Below are positions 42,498 to 50,563 of a stretch of DNA of 64,000 nt, one piece after another. Location: positions 157,848-221,847 of the forward strand of contig JAJYNO010000024.1 in NCBI GenBank assembly GCA_021786295.1, given 5' to 3'. The notes below the pieces were generated by a model. That model was not told the origin of the DNA. It saw only the letters and a program-made list of their open reading frames with translations, and ran no database searches. The first letter of the stretch is position 1, and every line of letters begins with the position of its first letter. This stretch comes from a bacterium (GTDB lineage Bacteria > Elusimicrobiota > Elusimicrobia > Elusimicrobiales > UBA9959). Position numbers and translations under genes: made by a program.

Positions 42498-42534
42498 TAT
42501 CCGGGGACGCCGGAAGGAACAGCGCGGAAGGGAG

Positions 42535-43005
42535 TCACCGGCCCGTTATCAGCGCCGCCGCCGCGGAAGGGTCAGCGAGAGAGGCCAGTTTTTCTATGAG
42601 CTCAGGCTGAAAGGTCTGGCTGAGCAGGGAAAGCATGTTGAGGTGGCGCTGGAAGAAAGCGGGCTTGTGCGGGGAGAGCAGCAGCAGGGCGGCCTAGATC
42701 GGGAGGCCGGTGGCAGGGTCGGTGAAGCCCTCCTGCATTATACCCAGCACGGCGAAGAAGCCGTCCAGCTCCGGGAACTTGGCGTGCGGTATGTAGAACC
42801 CGCTCTCCAGGACCTGATTGAGCTTCTCCACCTCTGAGATGCGGTCCAGGAGCGCCTTGCGGCCTATGATCCCGTCCACCTGAGGCAGGATCCGCTCCGC
42901 CAGCCGGCGCACGGCCTCCTCGCGGGTAGGGGCCCCGTCCAGGAAGATTATGTTTTCGGGTCTTATTATAGCCGAGAGACTGACGCCGTCTGACTGTTGT
43001 ATCAT
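42535..43005 (-). pseudogene. PtsN-like PTS EIIA protein broken by an in-frame TAG
   Basis: From the ATG at 43005 the frame runs 103 codons: ENIIFLDGAPTREEAVRRLAERIL, then the phospho-acceptor His in GFYIPHAKFPELDG, ending GFTDPATGLPI at a TAG (42694-42696). The same frame then continues for 52 more codons with clear EIIA character (AALLLLSPHKPAFFQRHLNM, LLSQTFQPELIEKL) to a TGA at 42535. The total of 156 codons equals the normal EIIA(Fru/Ntr) length. So a single substitution has cut off the last third. It is either a recent nonsense mutation, a sequence error or a readthrough site. Intact, it would be a PtsN-like regulator next to the permease. Confidence 0.85.
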
Positions 43006-43024
43006 AGGACTGCCGGTGTCCTTA

Positions 43025-43030
43025 TATGAT
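43025..43030 (+). promoter_or_regulatory. -10-like box of the sugar-kinase gene
   Basis: TATGAT lies in the short AT-rich divergent region between the PtsN-like gene and the kinase-like gene; its complement also offers TATAAG for the opposite direction. Confidence 0.35.
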
Positions 43031-43065
43031 ATCATTTGGGAAGTCCCATCGTCAAATGTACCGAA

Positions 43066-43881
43066 ATGGCCGCGGATAAAGGCAAAATAGCTGCAGTGGG
43101 GGTGGACCGGGGCGGAACCTGGACCCGCGTTTCCGCGCTGGACCGCCGGCTGCGCCAGCTGCGCTACGCCAGGCTGCGCACCGTTCCGCTGCGTTCCCTG
43201 CCGAAGCGCCTCGTCCCGCTCGTCTCTTCCTGGCCCGGCGCCGCGGCGGCCCCGCTGGCCATAGCGACCAGGGGGGCCTTCAGCCGCGAATGGAAGAAAC
43301 CTTTTCTTTTCAAGGCCCTGAAAGGGCGCCTGAACCTCAGGCTCGTGATCTCGGACGCCGAGGCCGCCCATTACGCGGCCTTCCGCGGCGGCTCGGGAGT
43401 GCTGCTGATAGCCGGGACCGGCGCCGTGGCCTTCGGCGGGAAGCCCGGGAACTTCAGGAAGACCGGCGGGCACAATCCGCCCTCGGGGGACCCCGGTTCC
43501 GGGCGCTGGCTGGGCAGGAACTACCTGAAGATGCGCGGCCGCCTGAAGGAGGCGGCGGACATGGGGCACGGGCGCTGCGCGGCCTGCGCCAAGCCGCTGC
43601 TGGCCCTGGCCAGGCGCGGACACGAAGCCGCAGCCGCCCTGGAACGCGAGGCGCTGCTGGAGCTGGCGGCCCTGCTGAAGGAAGCGGCTCCCGTCAAAGG
43701 CGGCGTCAGGATAGCCCTCGCCGGAGGGCTGATGAAGGACGGCGCCTTCAGGCGCGGCCTGAAGCGGGAGGCGCGCCTGGCGCTTAAGGGGCGCCGGGTG
43801 CGTTTCCTGCGGCCGGGGCTGACTGCGGAACAAGCGGCCGCCCGCATGGCCATTGAGGCCGGGAAAGGAGGGAAGGCGTGA
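43066..43881 (+). CDS. BadF/BcrA-type ATPase, N-acetylglucosamine-kinase-like
   Basis: The fold is ASKHA: AAVGVDRGGTWTRVSALD is the phosphate-1 loop, LVISDAEAAHYAAFRGGSGVLLIAGTGAVAFGG holds the catalytic Asp and phosphate-2 loop, and RIALAGGLMKDGAF is the adenosine motif. Family members phosphorylate amino-sugars (NagK-like) or activate dehydratases; the compact 271-residue size fits a sugar kinase. I prefer ATG 43066; a TTG at 43036 is the alternative. It overlaps the inositol-phosphatase-like gene by four bases (GTGA). Confidence 0.75.
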   Translation: MAADKGKIAAVGVDRGGTWTRVSALDRRLRQLRYARLRTVPLRSLPKRLVPLVSSWPGAAAAPLAIATRGAFSREWKKPFLFKALKGRLNLRLVISDAEAAHYAAFRGGSGVLLIAGTGAVAFGGKPGNFRKTGGHNPPSGDPGSGRWLGRNYLKMRGRLKEAADMGHGRCAACAKPLLALARRGHEAAAALEREALLELAALLKEAAPVKGGVRIALAGGLMKDGAFRRGLKREARLALKGRRVRFLRPGLTAEQAAARMAIEAGKGGKA

Positions 43882-44669
43882 AGGAATTTTCCGTTCTAAA
43901 AGAGGCCGCCCTGGAGGGCGGAAGGATACTTGCAGCCAAGTTCGGCAAAGTAGGCTACAGGCTTAAGGGCAGGGCCAACCTGTTGACGGAAGCCGACCTC
44001 GCATCGCAAAAGGCGGTGATCTCCGTCATAAAGCGCGCCTTCCCGGAAGACGGGTTCATGGCCGAGGAAAGCCCGGTAGAGAGCTCCCCCAACGGCAGGC
44101 TTTGGATAATAGATCCGCTGGACGGCACGACCAATTACGCCCACTCGTTCCCCGCGGCGGCCGTCTCCGTGGCCTTCGCCGAGCGCGGTTCCGTCAGGGC
44201 CGGAGCGGTGTACGACCCGTTCCGCCGGGAGTTCTTCACAGCTCAAAAGGGGAAAGGGGCCTTCCTCGACGGCAGGCGCCTTAAGGTCTCCCGCGTGCCG
44301 TCCCTTTCCAGAGCCCTGCTGGTGACAGGCTTCGCCTACGACAGGGCTGAAAAGGCCGAGTTCTACTGCGGCTTCTTCGCCGAGTTCATGAAACTGTCCC
44401 ACGACGTGCGGCGCATGGGCGCCGCTTCGCTCGACTTCTGCTGGCTGGCCGCCGGACGCACGGACGGCTACTGGGAGTTCGGGCTCAAGCCGTGGGACGT
44501 GGCTGCCGGCGGGCTCGTCGTGAGCGAGGCCGGCGGCATGGTCACGGATTTCTCAGGGAAGCCCTGGTCCGTCGGCGAGTCTATGGGGACGCAGACGCTC
44601 GCCACCAACGGCAGGCTGCACCCCGCCATGCTGAGGATCATAAGGCGCCGGCTCCGGCGGCAGGCATGA
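43878..44669 (+). CDS. Inositol-monophosphatase-family sugar phosphatase
   Basis: The GTG start overlaps the kinase stop. Metal motifs are complete: the Glu pair in FMAEESPVE, WIIDPLDGTTNYAHSFP (D-P-x-D-G-T-x-N) and the late WEFGLKPWDVAAGGLVVSEAGG. The family includes inositol-1-phosphatase (SuhB), histidinol-phosphatase and fructose-1,6-bisphosphatase types; the motifs do not separate them. Coupled to a sugar-kinase-like gene, it could act in a small sugar-phosphate route. It overlaps the next gene by four bases. Confidence 0.88.
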   Translation: MKEFSVLKEAALEGGRILAAKFGKVGYRLKGRANLLTEADLASQKAVISVIKRAFPEDGFMAEESPVESSPNGRLWIIDPLDGTTNYAHSFPAAAVSVAFAERGSVRAGAVYDPFRREFFTAQKGKGAFLDGRRLKVSRVPSLSRALLVTGFAYDRAEKAEFYCGFFAEFMKLSHDVRRMGAASLDFCWLAAGRTDGYWEFGLKPWDVAAGGLVVSEAGGMVTDFSGKPWSVGESMGTQTLATNGRLHPAMLRIIRRRLRRQA

Positions 44670-45178
44670 CGCTGTTCGACATACTTCTCTACTGCACCGT
44701 CTTTTCCCTGGCCTATTCCTGGGTGCTGGTCTGGATCCTGGAACGGCGGGAAAAGAAGTACGGGCAGGGGGCGCTCTCCTTCACCGACGCCTTCCTGTCC
44801 GGGGCCGTAACGCTGGTCCTGGTCTATGCTTCCAGCCTGGGGCTTCTGACCCGTTCGTACAGGGCCGGGATCACCTACGACGTCGCCCTGCTGACGGCCC
44901 TGGCCGGTTTCTGCCTCTACCGGGAGAGCCTCTACAGGCTACGCGCAAAAAGGATGCGGCACAGGCGTCTGGCGGAGATACGGCTGCTGAACGCGCACAT
45001 AGCCAAGGACCCATCCAATGCGGTCTATTACGAGCGGCTCAGCGAGGTCTTCGAGAGACTGGGGGAAACGGGCGAGGCGCTTGAGGCGGCACGGATGGCG
45101 GCGAAACTGGACCCGGCGGTCAGGAACCAATGGCGCGTCAGACAACTGGAGGAAAGCCGGCCACGGGGCTCAGTCTGA
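44666..45178 (+). CDS. Membrane protein with C-terminal TPR
   Basis: I place the start at 44666 (ATGA overlap). Three hydrophobic segments lie around residues 4-25, 45-65 and 75-90. A soluble tail follows with one TPR-like helix pair (DPSNAVYYERLSEVFERLGETGEALEAARMAAKLDP). No family is recognised. It is translationally coupled to the phosphatase gene and its end overlaps, by nine bases, the end of the convergent barrel gene. Function unknown. Confidence 0.6.
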   Translation: MTLFDILLYCTVFSLAYSWVLVWILERREKKYGQGALSFTDAFLSGAVTLVLVYASSLGLLTRSYRAGITYDVALLTALAGFCLYRESLYRLRAKRMRHRRLAEIRLLNAHIAKDPSNAVYYERLSEVFERLGETGEALEAARMAAKLDPAVRNQWRVRQLEESRPRGSV

Positions 45179-46567
45179 GAATCCGGCGGCGAGCCTGCGG
45201 GCGGCGTCCCTGAACAGATAGCCCTCGGCCGCGCTCTCCGTTCCCGAGCGCAGCACCTTCCCGGTCCGCGCGTCGGAGATGGTTACCGTTATCCGATAGC
45301 CCCTGCCGTCCCGCCCGACGGAGCCGAAAACAGCCAGGTCGGCCCCGGCGGACCTGGCCAGTTCCTCGGCCGACCGCTCTTCGGAAAGACCGGCGTAGGC
45401 CAGCTTCTTCTCCTCCAGTATGAAATCCAGCTTGTCGCGGTCCGCCGCGCGGAAGCGGCCGGTGCCGGTCAGCTCCGCCTCTACGAGGCTGCGAGCCACG
45501 GCGGCCTCGGTCCCCGAGACCCCGTCCTCCGCGGTAAAGGGGGCCACCGCGACGAGCGGGACGCGCCCGCCTTCGTCCGAAAGCCGCGCCGGCGGCGTCC
45601 CGCCGTTCCCGGGCGCGCCGCCCCAGGAAAGGGCGGCCGAGACGCGGTGCGTGGAGCCGAGGTCGCCGTAGGGGACGAAGGCGTAATCCAGCGTGAAGCC
45701 GCCGGACCTGAAGCCGAACCCGCCGGTGAAAGCCCCCATGATCCCCTGATCGGAATAGTTCCTGAAGTTGAGGCCGGAGCGCAGGAAAAAACCGGCGGCC
45801 CCGGAGTAAGGCAGGAAGAGTTCGCCGGCGAACAGCAGGTAGGGAGCGTGGTCGCAGGGCAGGCGGCCCTCAGCGAGGACGTCGAAGTCCGGCGCGTACT
45901 TCCATTTGAGCCCGGCCCCCAGCTCGAAAGGCAGAGGGGCGCTCTCCGAGCCGAGCTTCAGCGGCGCGCCCAGGTTGCGCACGGCCAGGCCGAACTCGGT
46001 TTTCGATGGGAGGGGCCGGCGTATCCGCACTCCGGCGTCCAGCGCCGCAGTGGAACCGGACGCCTCGGCCAGGCGGGACTTTATATATTTGACGTCCAGG
46101 CCGGCGTCCACCCAGCCGAAGCGCCGCGCCCAGCCCGCCGCAGCGGCCATGTCATAGGCCGTGATATCGTGCGCCCCGGTGGCCTGCGCGGCCCCGTCCA
46201 CCGGCTCCAGCCCGGGAGTATAGTCGTTGTAGATGAGCCCGGCGGAGAAGGTGCCGGCGGAAGAAGGAGCCGAGAAGACCATGCCGGTGCGGGAGGAGCC
46301 CAGCAGCAGGGACTCGTAGGAGACTGACAGCGACTCCCTGCCGGCGGCCGCCGCCGCGGCCGGTTCCAGGAAGAACAGGTCGGGCCCGGAAAGCGTCAGG
46401 CCGCCGCCGGCGAGCGCGGCCGACCTGGCGGAAGGCGGCGCCTTAAGGAACTGGGCCCCGGCGAGGCCTCTGGCTCCGTCGGTAAAGGCGTTGGCGGGAA
46501 AAAGGCCCGCGTGCAGCGGCGCCGCCGAAAGCGCCAGCCACAGCGTTATGGCGTACAGAGTCTTCAC
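45170..46567 (-). CDS. PorV/UPF0164-like barrel fused to a CsgG/FlgO-like domain
   Basis: A signal peptide ends near residue 20 (LHA). PPSARSAALAGGGLTLSGPDLFFLEPA matches the start of PorV/UPF0164 outer-membrane proteins, and barrel-like strands run to about residue 325. After a Gly/Pro linker, residues 335-465 read LVAVAPFTAEDGVSGTEAAVARSL, DRDKLDFILEEKKLAYAGL and ADLAVFGSVGRDGRGYRITVTISDARTGKVL. This is the pattern of CsgG/FlgO-like periplasmic domains. The combination suggests an outer-membrane barrel carrying its own periplasmic assembly domain. It ends a three-gene minus-strand operon. Confidence 0.65.
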   Translation of the reverse strand: MKTLYAITLWLALSAAPLHAGLFPANAFTDGARGLAGAQFLKAPPSARSAALAGGGLTLSGPDLFFLEPAAAAAAGRESLSVSYESLLLGSSRTGMVFSAPSSAGTFSAGLIYNDYTPGLEPVDGAAQATGAHDITAYDMAAAAGWARRFGWVDAGLDVKYIKSRLAEASGSTAALDAGVRIRRPLPSKTEFGLAVRNLGAPLKLGSESAPLPFELGAGLKWKYAPDFDVLAEGRLPCDHAPYLLFAGELFLPYSGAAGFFLRSGLNFRNYSDQGIMGAFTGGFGFRSGGFTLDYAFVPYGDLGSTHRVSAALSWGGAPGNGGTPPARLSDEGGRVPLVAVAPFTAEDGVSGTEAAVARSLVEAELTGTGRFRAADRDKLDFILEEKKLAYAGLSEERSAEELARSAGADLAVFGSVGRDGRGYRITVTISDARTGKVLRSGTESAAEGYLFRDAARRLAAGFSD

Positions 46568-46577
46568 GTAGCGGCGG

Positions 46578-47174
46578 CTATTTTTTCAGGTCCGAGATAA
46601 GGTACTCTATCCGGGCGCGTATCTTGGCCTTGTCCAGCGAGTCAAGGTCCTGCAGCACGTCCTCCAGGAACTTCACCGTGAAATCCCCGTTGACGCGGCT
46701 CTTGGAAAGGACGGCCTCTATGTTCTTCATCCTCTCGTCGAGGTCGGAAATGCCGGCGTAGATGCCCCGCACGAAGTTCTCCGCGCGGTTGAAGTCGCGC
46801 CGTCCGGCCTCGGTCCCGCCGGCGGCGTCCGCAGCCTGCGGAACGGCTCCGGTCTCCGGCCCAAAAGAGGCCTCCCGGGAGTTCTCGCCGGCCTGGCCCT
46901 CCTCCTCCCGCGCTGTCTCGCGGAACTCGGGCTGGAAGGAGGGGGGCGCCGAGATCGGCTTTTCCGGCTCCTCCCCTGACTGCCCGGGGGCCTCGGCCGG
47001 CATATCCGCTTGCGCGGAAGGAGCCTCTTCGTCCTCTTCCGAGGCGTTCTTCAGCTCCAGATACCTGCGTATCGAATAGATCAGCGAGACCAGGGCAACC
47101 GCGAAGACCGCGGCCCAGAGGTAGAAATTAGGGTCGATCCAGAAAGAATAGGTGTTCAGTTTGGCTGGCATCAT
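46578..47174 (-). CDS. Single-pass membrane protein, hypothetical
   Basis: One membrane helix (about residues 15-38) is followed by a long acidic, Pro/Ala/Glu-rich stretch (about 45-120). A helical C-terminal domain comes last (NFVRGIYAGISDLDERMKNIE, then FLEDVLQDLDSLDKAKIR). It resembles a tethered adaptor but I recognise no family. It lies between a metallo-hydrolase and the barrel/CsgG-like gene, with 11 bases to the latter, so it probably serves the envelope. Confidence 0.5.
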   Translation of the reverse strand: MMPAKLNTYSFWIDPNFYLWAAVFAVALVSLIYSIRRYLELKNASEEDEEAPSAQADMPAEAPGQSGEEPEKPISAPPSFQPEFRETAREEEGQAGENSREASFGPETGAVPQAADAAGGTEAGRRDFNRAENFVRGIYAGISDLDERMKNIEAVLSKSRVNGDFTVKFLEDVLQDLDSLDKAKIRARIEYLISDLKK

Positions 47175-47193
47175 AGATGTCGTCTCCGCGTTG

Positions 47194-48033
47194 TCAAAGT
47201 TTAATTTCCTGCCCTTCCCTGACGGCGAAGACCTTCAGGCGCGAGCCCGAATCCGCGGCGCGCCGGGAGCACTCGGCCACGATGCGGTCCAGCTCCCTGT
47301 CGGAGCGGTCCTGGTTGTGGTGGAAAAGGCCCAGGGCCCTCGCCTCCGCCTTGAGCGCCATGTCCAGGGCCTGCTGCCAGGTGGAGTGCCCCCAGGTCCG
47401 CCGCTTCCGGTATTCTGCGTCAGTGTAGTCGGCGTCGTGCACCAGCAGGTCGGCGCCGCGGGAGAAGGCCACGTAGTCCTCCGGCTTCCTGCCGCCTGGA
47501 TGGATGTAGCCCAGCTCGTTGTCCGTCAGGAAAACGAAAACGCGGCCGTTCTCGCTGAACTTGTAGCCCAGGCCCTGGTTGGGATGGCTCAGTTCTATCG
47601 GGACGACCTGCATACCGCCTATCTCGCAGCCCGCGGCGCAGACGGTGGCGAAGTCGAACTTGGCGGAGATCTCCTCGAACTTAACCGGGAAACCGGGAGG
47701 CTGCATGGTCTTGGCTATGATCTCGCGCACAGGGTCAGAGGAGAAAGAACAGCCCATTATGCGGATCTTCGTCCTGTTGCTGTATATCGGGGCAAAGAAG
47801 GGGAAACCGAGCACATGGTCCCAGTGCGAATGAGTGAAGAGCATGTGGAACCTGTTGACGGAGTTCTTCAGCAGTTCCTTGCCCAAGAGGCGTATACCGG
47901 AACCCGCGTCCAGCACTATAAGCTCGTCCTTCCTCGAGCGTACCTCGACGCAGGTGGTGCAGCCGCCGTACTTTATATAGTCCCGCCCCGAGACGGGGAT
48001 GGAGCCGCGCGCGCCCCAGAACCTTATTTTCAT
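47194..48033 (-). CDS. Metallo-beta-lactamase-fold hydrolase
   Basis: The protein starts MKIRFWGARGSIPVSG and has the zinc motif THSHWDHVLGFPFF (H-x-H-x-D-H). Further ligands appear in ELSHPNQGLGYKF, LTDNELGYIHPGG and LLVHDADYTDAEY, ending with LGLFHHNQDRSD. This is the RNase Z/PhnP-like branch often paired with signalling domains. The substrate may be a cyclic nucleotide, phosphodiester or thioester. TAATAT lies 11 bases before the ATG, with GGAG in between, so the leader is very short. It heads the three-gene operon. Confidence 0.85.
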   Translation of the reverse strand: MKIRFWGARGSIPVSGRDYIKYGGCTTCVEVRSRKDELIVLDAGSGIRLLGKELLKNSVNRFHMLFTHSHWDHVLGFPFFAPIYSNRTKIRIMGCSFSSDPVREIIAKTMQPPGFPVKFEEISAKFDFATVCAAGCEIGGMQVVPIELSHPNQGLGYKFSENGRVFVFLTDNELGYIHPGGRKPEDYVAFSRGADLLVHDADYTDAEYRKRRTWGHSTWQQALDMALKAEARALGLFHHNQDRSDRELDRIVAECSRRAADSGSRLKVFAVREGQEIKL

Positions 48034-48089
48034 ATAACTCCGTTATATTAGCAAATAGGGGAATGATATCAAACGTGGCAAGGGGAAGA

Positions 48090-49115
48090 TCAATACATCC
48101 CGCTTTTTTTCAGTTCCTCCCCGGAAAACGGCCGCTCGAACAGCCTGTGGACCCAGAGCTGGTAGCCTATCACCACGGGCAGGAGAACGACGACGGTCCA
48201 GGTCATGATCCCCAAAGTGTAAGGACTGGACGAGGAATTGTACACGCTCAGCCCCAGGTCCGGGTCTATGCGCGAAGGCAGCAGGCAGGGATATATCCCG
48301 GCGAAGCCGGTAAGGGAAAAAAAAGCGATGGCCAGAAAAGAGGCCTGGAAAGCGCGCCCGGAGAGGCCGCGCGACAGCAGCGCCTTGGACGCGAAGAGGG
48401 CCGCCGCGAAGAGCAGCGGCAGCAGCAGCAGGTATTTGCGGGCCAGAAAATTTCCGGAAAGCCCGGTGGAAGCCCAGCTGTAAGCGGCGAAGACGACCGA
48501 CAGCGCCAAAAGGCCGTACCAGGCCGCGCCCGCCAGCGCGCCGGCGCGCCGGGACGTGTCTCCCGGGACCTTGCACGCCGCCCAGAGCAGCCCGTGGTAA
48601 AGGAAGAGCGCGCAGAAAACCAGTCCGGTAGCCAGCGCGTAAGGGTTCAACAGGCCCAGGAAGGTCCCCTCGTAGCCCTCCGGCCCTATGGGCAGGCCGC
48701 GGAAGAGGTTGCCGAACGCCACCCCGAAGAGCAGCGCGGCCAGGAAGCTGGAGACCGCAGCGGAGCGCTCCCAGAAAGCCGTCCACGACGGGGACGGGGA
48801 TTTGCCGCGGAATTCCAGCGCGACGCCGCGGGCTATCAGGGAGAACAGTATCAGCAGCAGCGCAGGATAAAGCCAGCTGAACAGCGAGGCGTAGACGGGG
48901 GGGAAGGCCGCGAAGGTGGCGCCGCCCGCGGTGATCAGCCATACTTCGTTGCCGTCCCAGAAGGGACCGATCGACGCGAAGACGCGCGAGCGTTCCCCGC
49001 CGGCCGGAGCGACCAGCCAGGCAGAGAAGGCCGCGCCAAGGTCGAAGCCGTCCAGCGCGAAGTAGGCCGTCCAGAGCACAGCCCACAGCACGAACCAAAG
49101 TTTAGCGTAGAGCAT
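48090..49115 (-). CDS. cydB: Cytochrome bd oxidase subunit II
   Basis: CydB pairs with CydA to form the high-affinity quinol oxidase. The sequence has about eight helices with YFALDGFDLGAAF near the start and GPFWDGNEVWLITAGGATFAAFPPVYA, the strongest CydB signature. The 341-residue length is typical. It follows cydA by 33 bases. No cydX-like small ORF or cydCD genes are in the window. Confidence 0.96.
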   Translation of the reverse strand: MLYAKLWFVLWAVLWTAYFALDGFDLGAAFSAWLVAPAGGERSRVFASIGPFWDGNEVWLITAGGATFAAFPPVYASLFSWLYPALLLILFSLIARGVALEFRGKSPSPSWTAFWERSAAVSSFLAALLFGVAFGNLFRGLPIGPEGYEGTFLGLLNPYALATGLVFCALFLYHGLLWAACKVPGDTSRRAGALAGAAWYGLLALSVVFAAYSWASTGLSGNFLARKYLLLLPLLFAAALFASKALLSRGLSGRAFQASFLAIAFFSLTGFAGIYPCLLPSRIDPDLGLSVYNSSSSPYTLGIMTWTVVVLLPVVIGYQLWVHRLFERPFSGEELKKSGMY

Positions 49116-49148
49116 AAATCCACCTAGTCCCTTTTCCTACCGCCGCCC

Positions 49149-50459
49149 TCACACTTCGATGCCTTTGCGGGCGTATTTCGCCAGCAGCCAGAAATCCACG
49201 ACGCCCAGCGACGCGTAGAACAGCGTGAAACCGCCAAGCGACAGCCAGACCTGTCCCGGCGTCACCGTCCTGGAAACGGCGTCGGCCGTACGCATGAGGC
49301 CGTAGACCGCCCAGGGCTGGCGCCCCATCTCCGTCACCAGCCAGCCCATAAGCATGGCCAGGTAAGGCAGCGGAATGGCGAAGACCAGGACGCGGAGAAA
49401 AAGCGGGAAATCCTGGAGGCGGCCGCGCCGCGACAGGAAGACGGCCAGCGCGGAAAGCAGAATAAAAAGCGTTCCCAGCCCGACCATAGTCCTGAAGCCG
49501 ATGAAGACCGGCAGCACCGGCGGCCTGTCCTGCGGGGGGAAATCGTTCAGCCCCTTCACCTCGGCGTGCAGCGAGTGGAAGGCCAGCAGGGAGAGGCCGT
49601 GCGGGATCTTCAGCGCCTCCACGTAATTGCCGTCCCCGCGCAGCCTGGGGACGGTCAGCAGCGCGTAAGGCGCGTCGCGGCGCGTCTGCCACACCGACTC
49701 CATCGCGGCCAGCTTGGCCGGCTGGTTCCTGGCCGCGTTCCCGCCGCTGACGTCGCCCATTATAGCTACTAGAAGCGAGGCCGCCAGCGCGAAGGCCGCA
49801 CCCGCGGAAAAAGACCGGCGGAAAAGCTCGTCCTGGCTGCGGCGCAGCAGGTGCCAGGCGGATATCCCCATCACGAAGAAGCCGGCCACGGTCCACGCCG
49901 CCAGCACGGTGTGGCCGAACTCTATCCAGCCGTAGGGGTTGAAGACCAGGGCGGCGAAGCTGGTCATCTCGGCCCGGCCGTTGCGCAGCGCGTAGCCGAC
50001 GGGATGCTGCATCCAGCCGTTGGCCAGCAGTATCCAAAGGGCGGAAAGGTTGGTCGCGAAGGCCACTATCCACATGACCGCGGCGTGGGCCTTCCTGGAG
50101 AGGCGCTCCCAACCGAAGACCCAGACCCCGATGAAAGTGGACTCGAGAAAGAAAGCCGCCGTGGCCTCTATGGCCAGCGGCGCCCCGAAAATGTCCCCGA
50201 CGTACTTGGAATATTCGGCCCAGTTCATGCCGAACTGGAATTCAAGCGTTATCCCGGTAACCACCCCGAGAGCGAAATTTATCAGGAAAAGCTTGCCCCA
50301 GAACCTGGCTATGGCCAGGTACTTTTCGTCGCCGGAAGAGGCGTAGCGGGTCTCGAACCAGGCCACCAGCCAGCCCAGTCCCAGCGTCAGCGGAACGAAA
50401 AGAAAATGGAACATCGCCGTCACGGCGAACTGCAGCCTGCTCAACGTCAAAGTGTCCAT
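49149..50459 (-). CDS. cydA: Cytochrome bd oxidase subunit I
   Basis: I start at 50459 (MDTLTLSRLQFAVTAMFHFLFVPLTLG), with a GGGGGC stretch just upstream. The family marks are all there: the first His helix with FHFLFVPLT, the GRQPWAVYGLMRTADA motif after the Q-loop, and PHGLSLLAFHS. At 436 residues the Q-loop is of the short type. The enzyme reduces oxygen at low concentration without pumping protons. An FNR-like regulator is encoded 20 kb away, but no FNR box is visible here. Confidence 0.97.
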   Translation of the reverse strand: MDTLTLSRLQFAVTAMFHFLFVPLTLGLGWLVAWFETRYASSGDEKYLAIARFWGKLFLINFALGVVTGITLEFQFGMNWAEYSKYVGDIFGAPLAIEATAAFFLESTFIGVWVFGWERLSRKAHAAVMWIVAFATNLSALWILLANGWMQHPVGYALRNGRAEMTSFAALVFNPYGWIEFGHTVLAAWTVAGFFVMGISAWHLLRRSQDELFRRSFSAGAAFALAASLLVAIMGDVSGGNAARNQPAKLAAMESVWQTRRDAPYALLTVPRLRGDGNYVEALKIPHGLSLLAFHSLHAEVKGLNDFPPQDRPPVLPVFIGFRTMVGLGTLFILLSALAVFLSRRGRLQDFPLFLRVLVFAIPLPYLAMLMGWLVTEMGRQPWAVYGLMRTADAVSRTVTPGQVWLSLGGFTLFYASLGVVDFWLLAKYARKGIEV

Positions 50460-50493
50460 GTCTGCCCCCGGCACTTGTTTTGTCCGAATAAGC

Positions 50494-50499
50494 ATTATA
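50494..50499 (-). promoter_or_regulatory. -10 box of cydAB
   Basis: TATAAT on the minus strand within AAATATATAATGC gives a leader of about 28 bases. I looked for TTGAT-N4-ATCAA (FNR type) and found none. Confidence 0.5.
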
Positions 50500-50542
50500 T
50501 ATTTATTCCTTCGGATGCGCGCGCCGGGGACTGCGATTTTTG

Positions 50543-50548
50543 TAGAAT
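50543..50548 (+). promoter_or_regulatory. -10-like box of the GT-C gene at 50564
   Basis: TAGAAT lies 15 bases before the ATG in the divergent region with cydA; no ribosome site is seen. Confidence 0.4.
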
Positions 50549-50563
50549 ATCCCTGTACCACCA

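Noticed and set aside
42694..42696. UAG reassignment to explain the PtsN-like gene
   Set aside because: TAG is the normal stop of several intact genes in the window (for example those ending at 1665, 5116, 6792 and 22143).
50460..50563. FNR box in the cydA promoter
   Set aside because: No TTGAT-N4-ATCAA or close variant was found in the divergent region.
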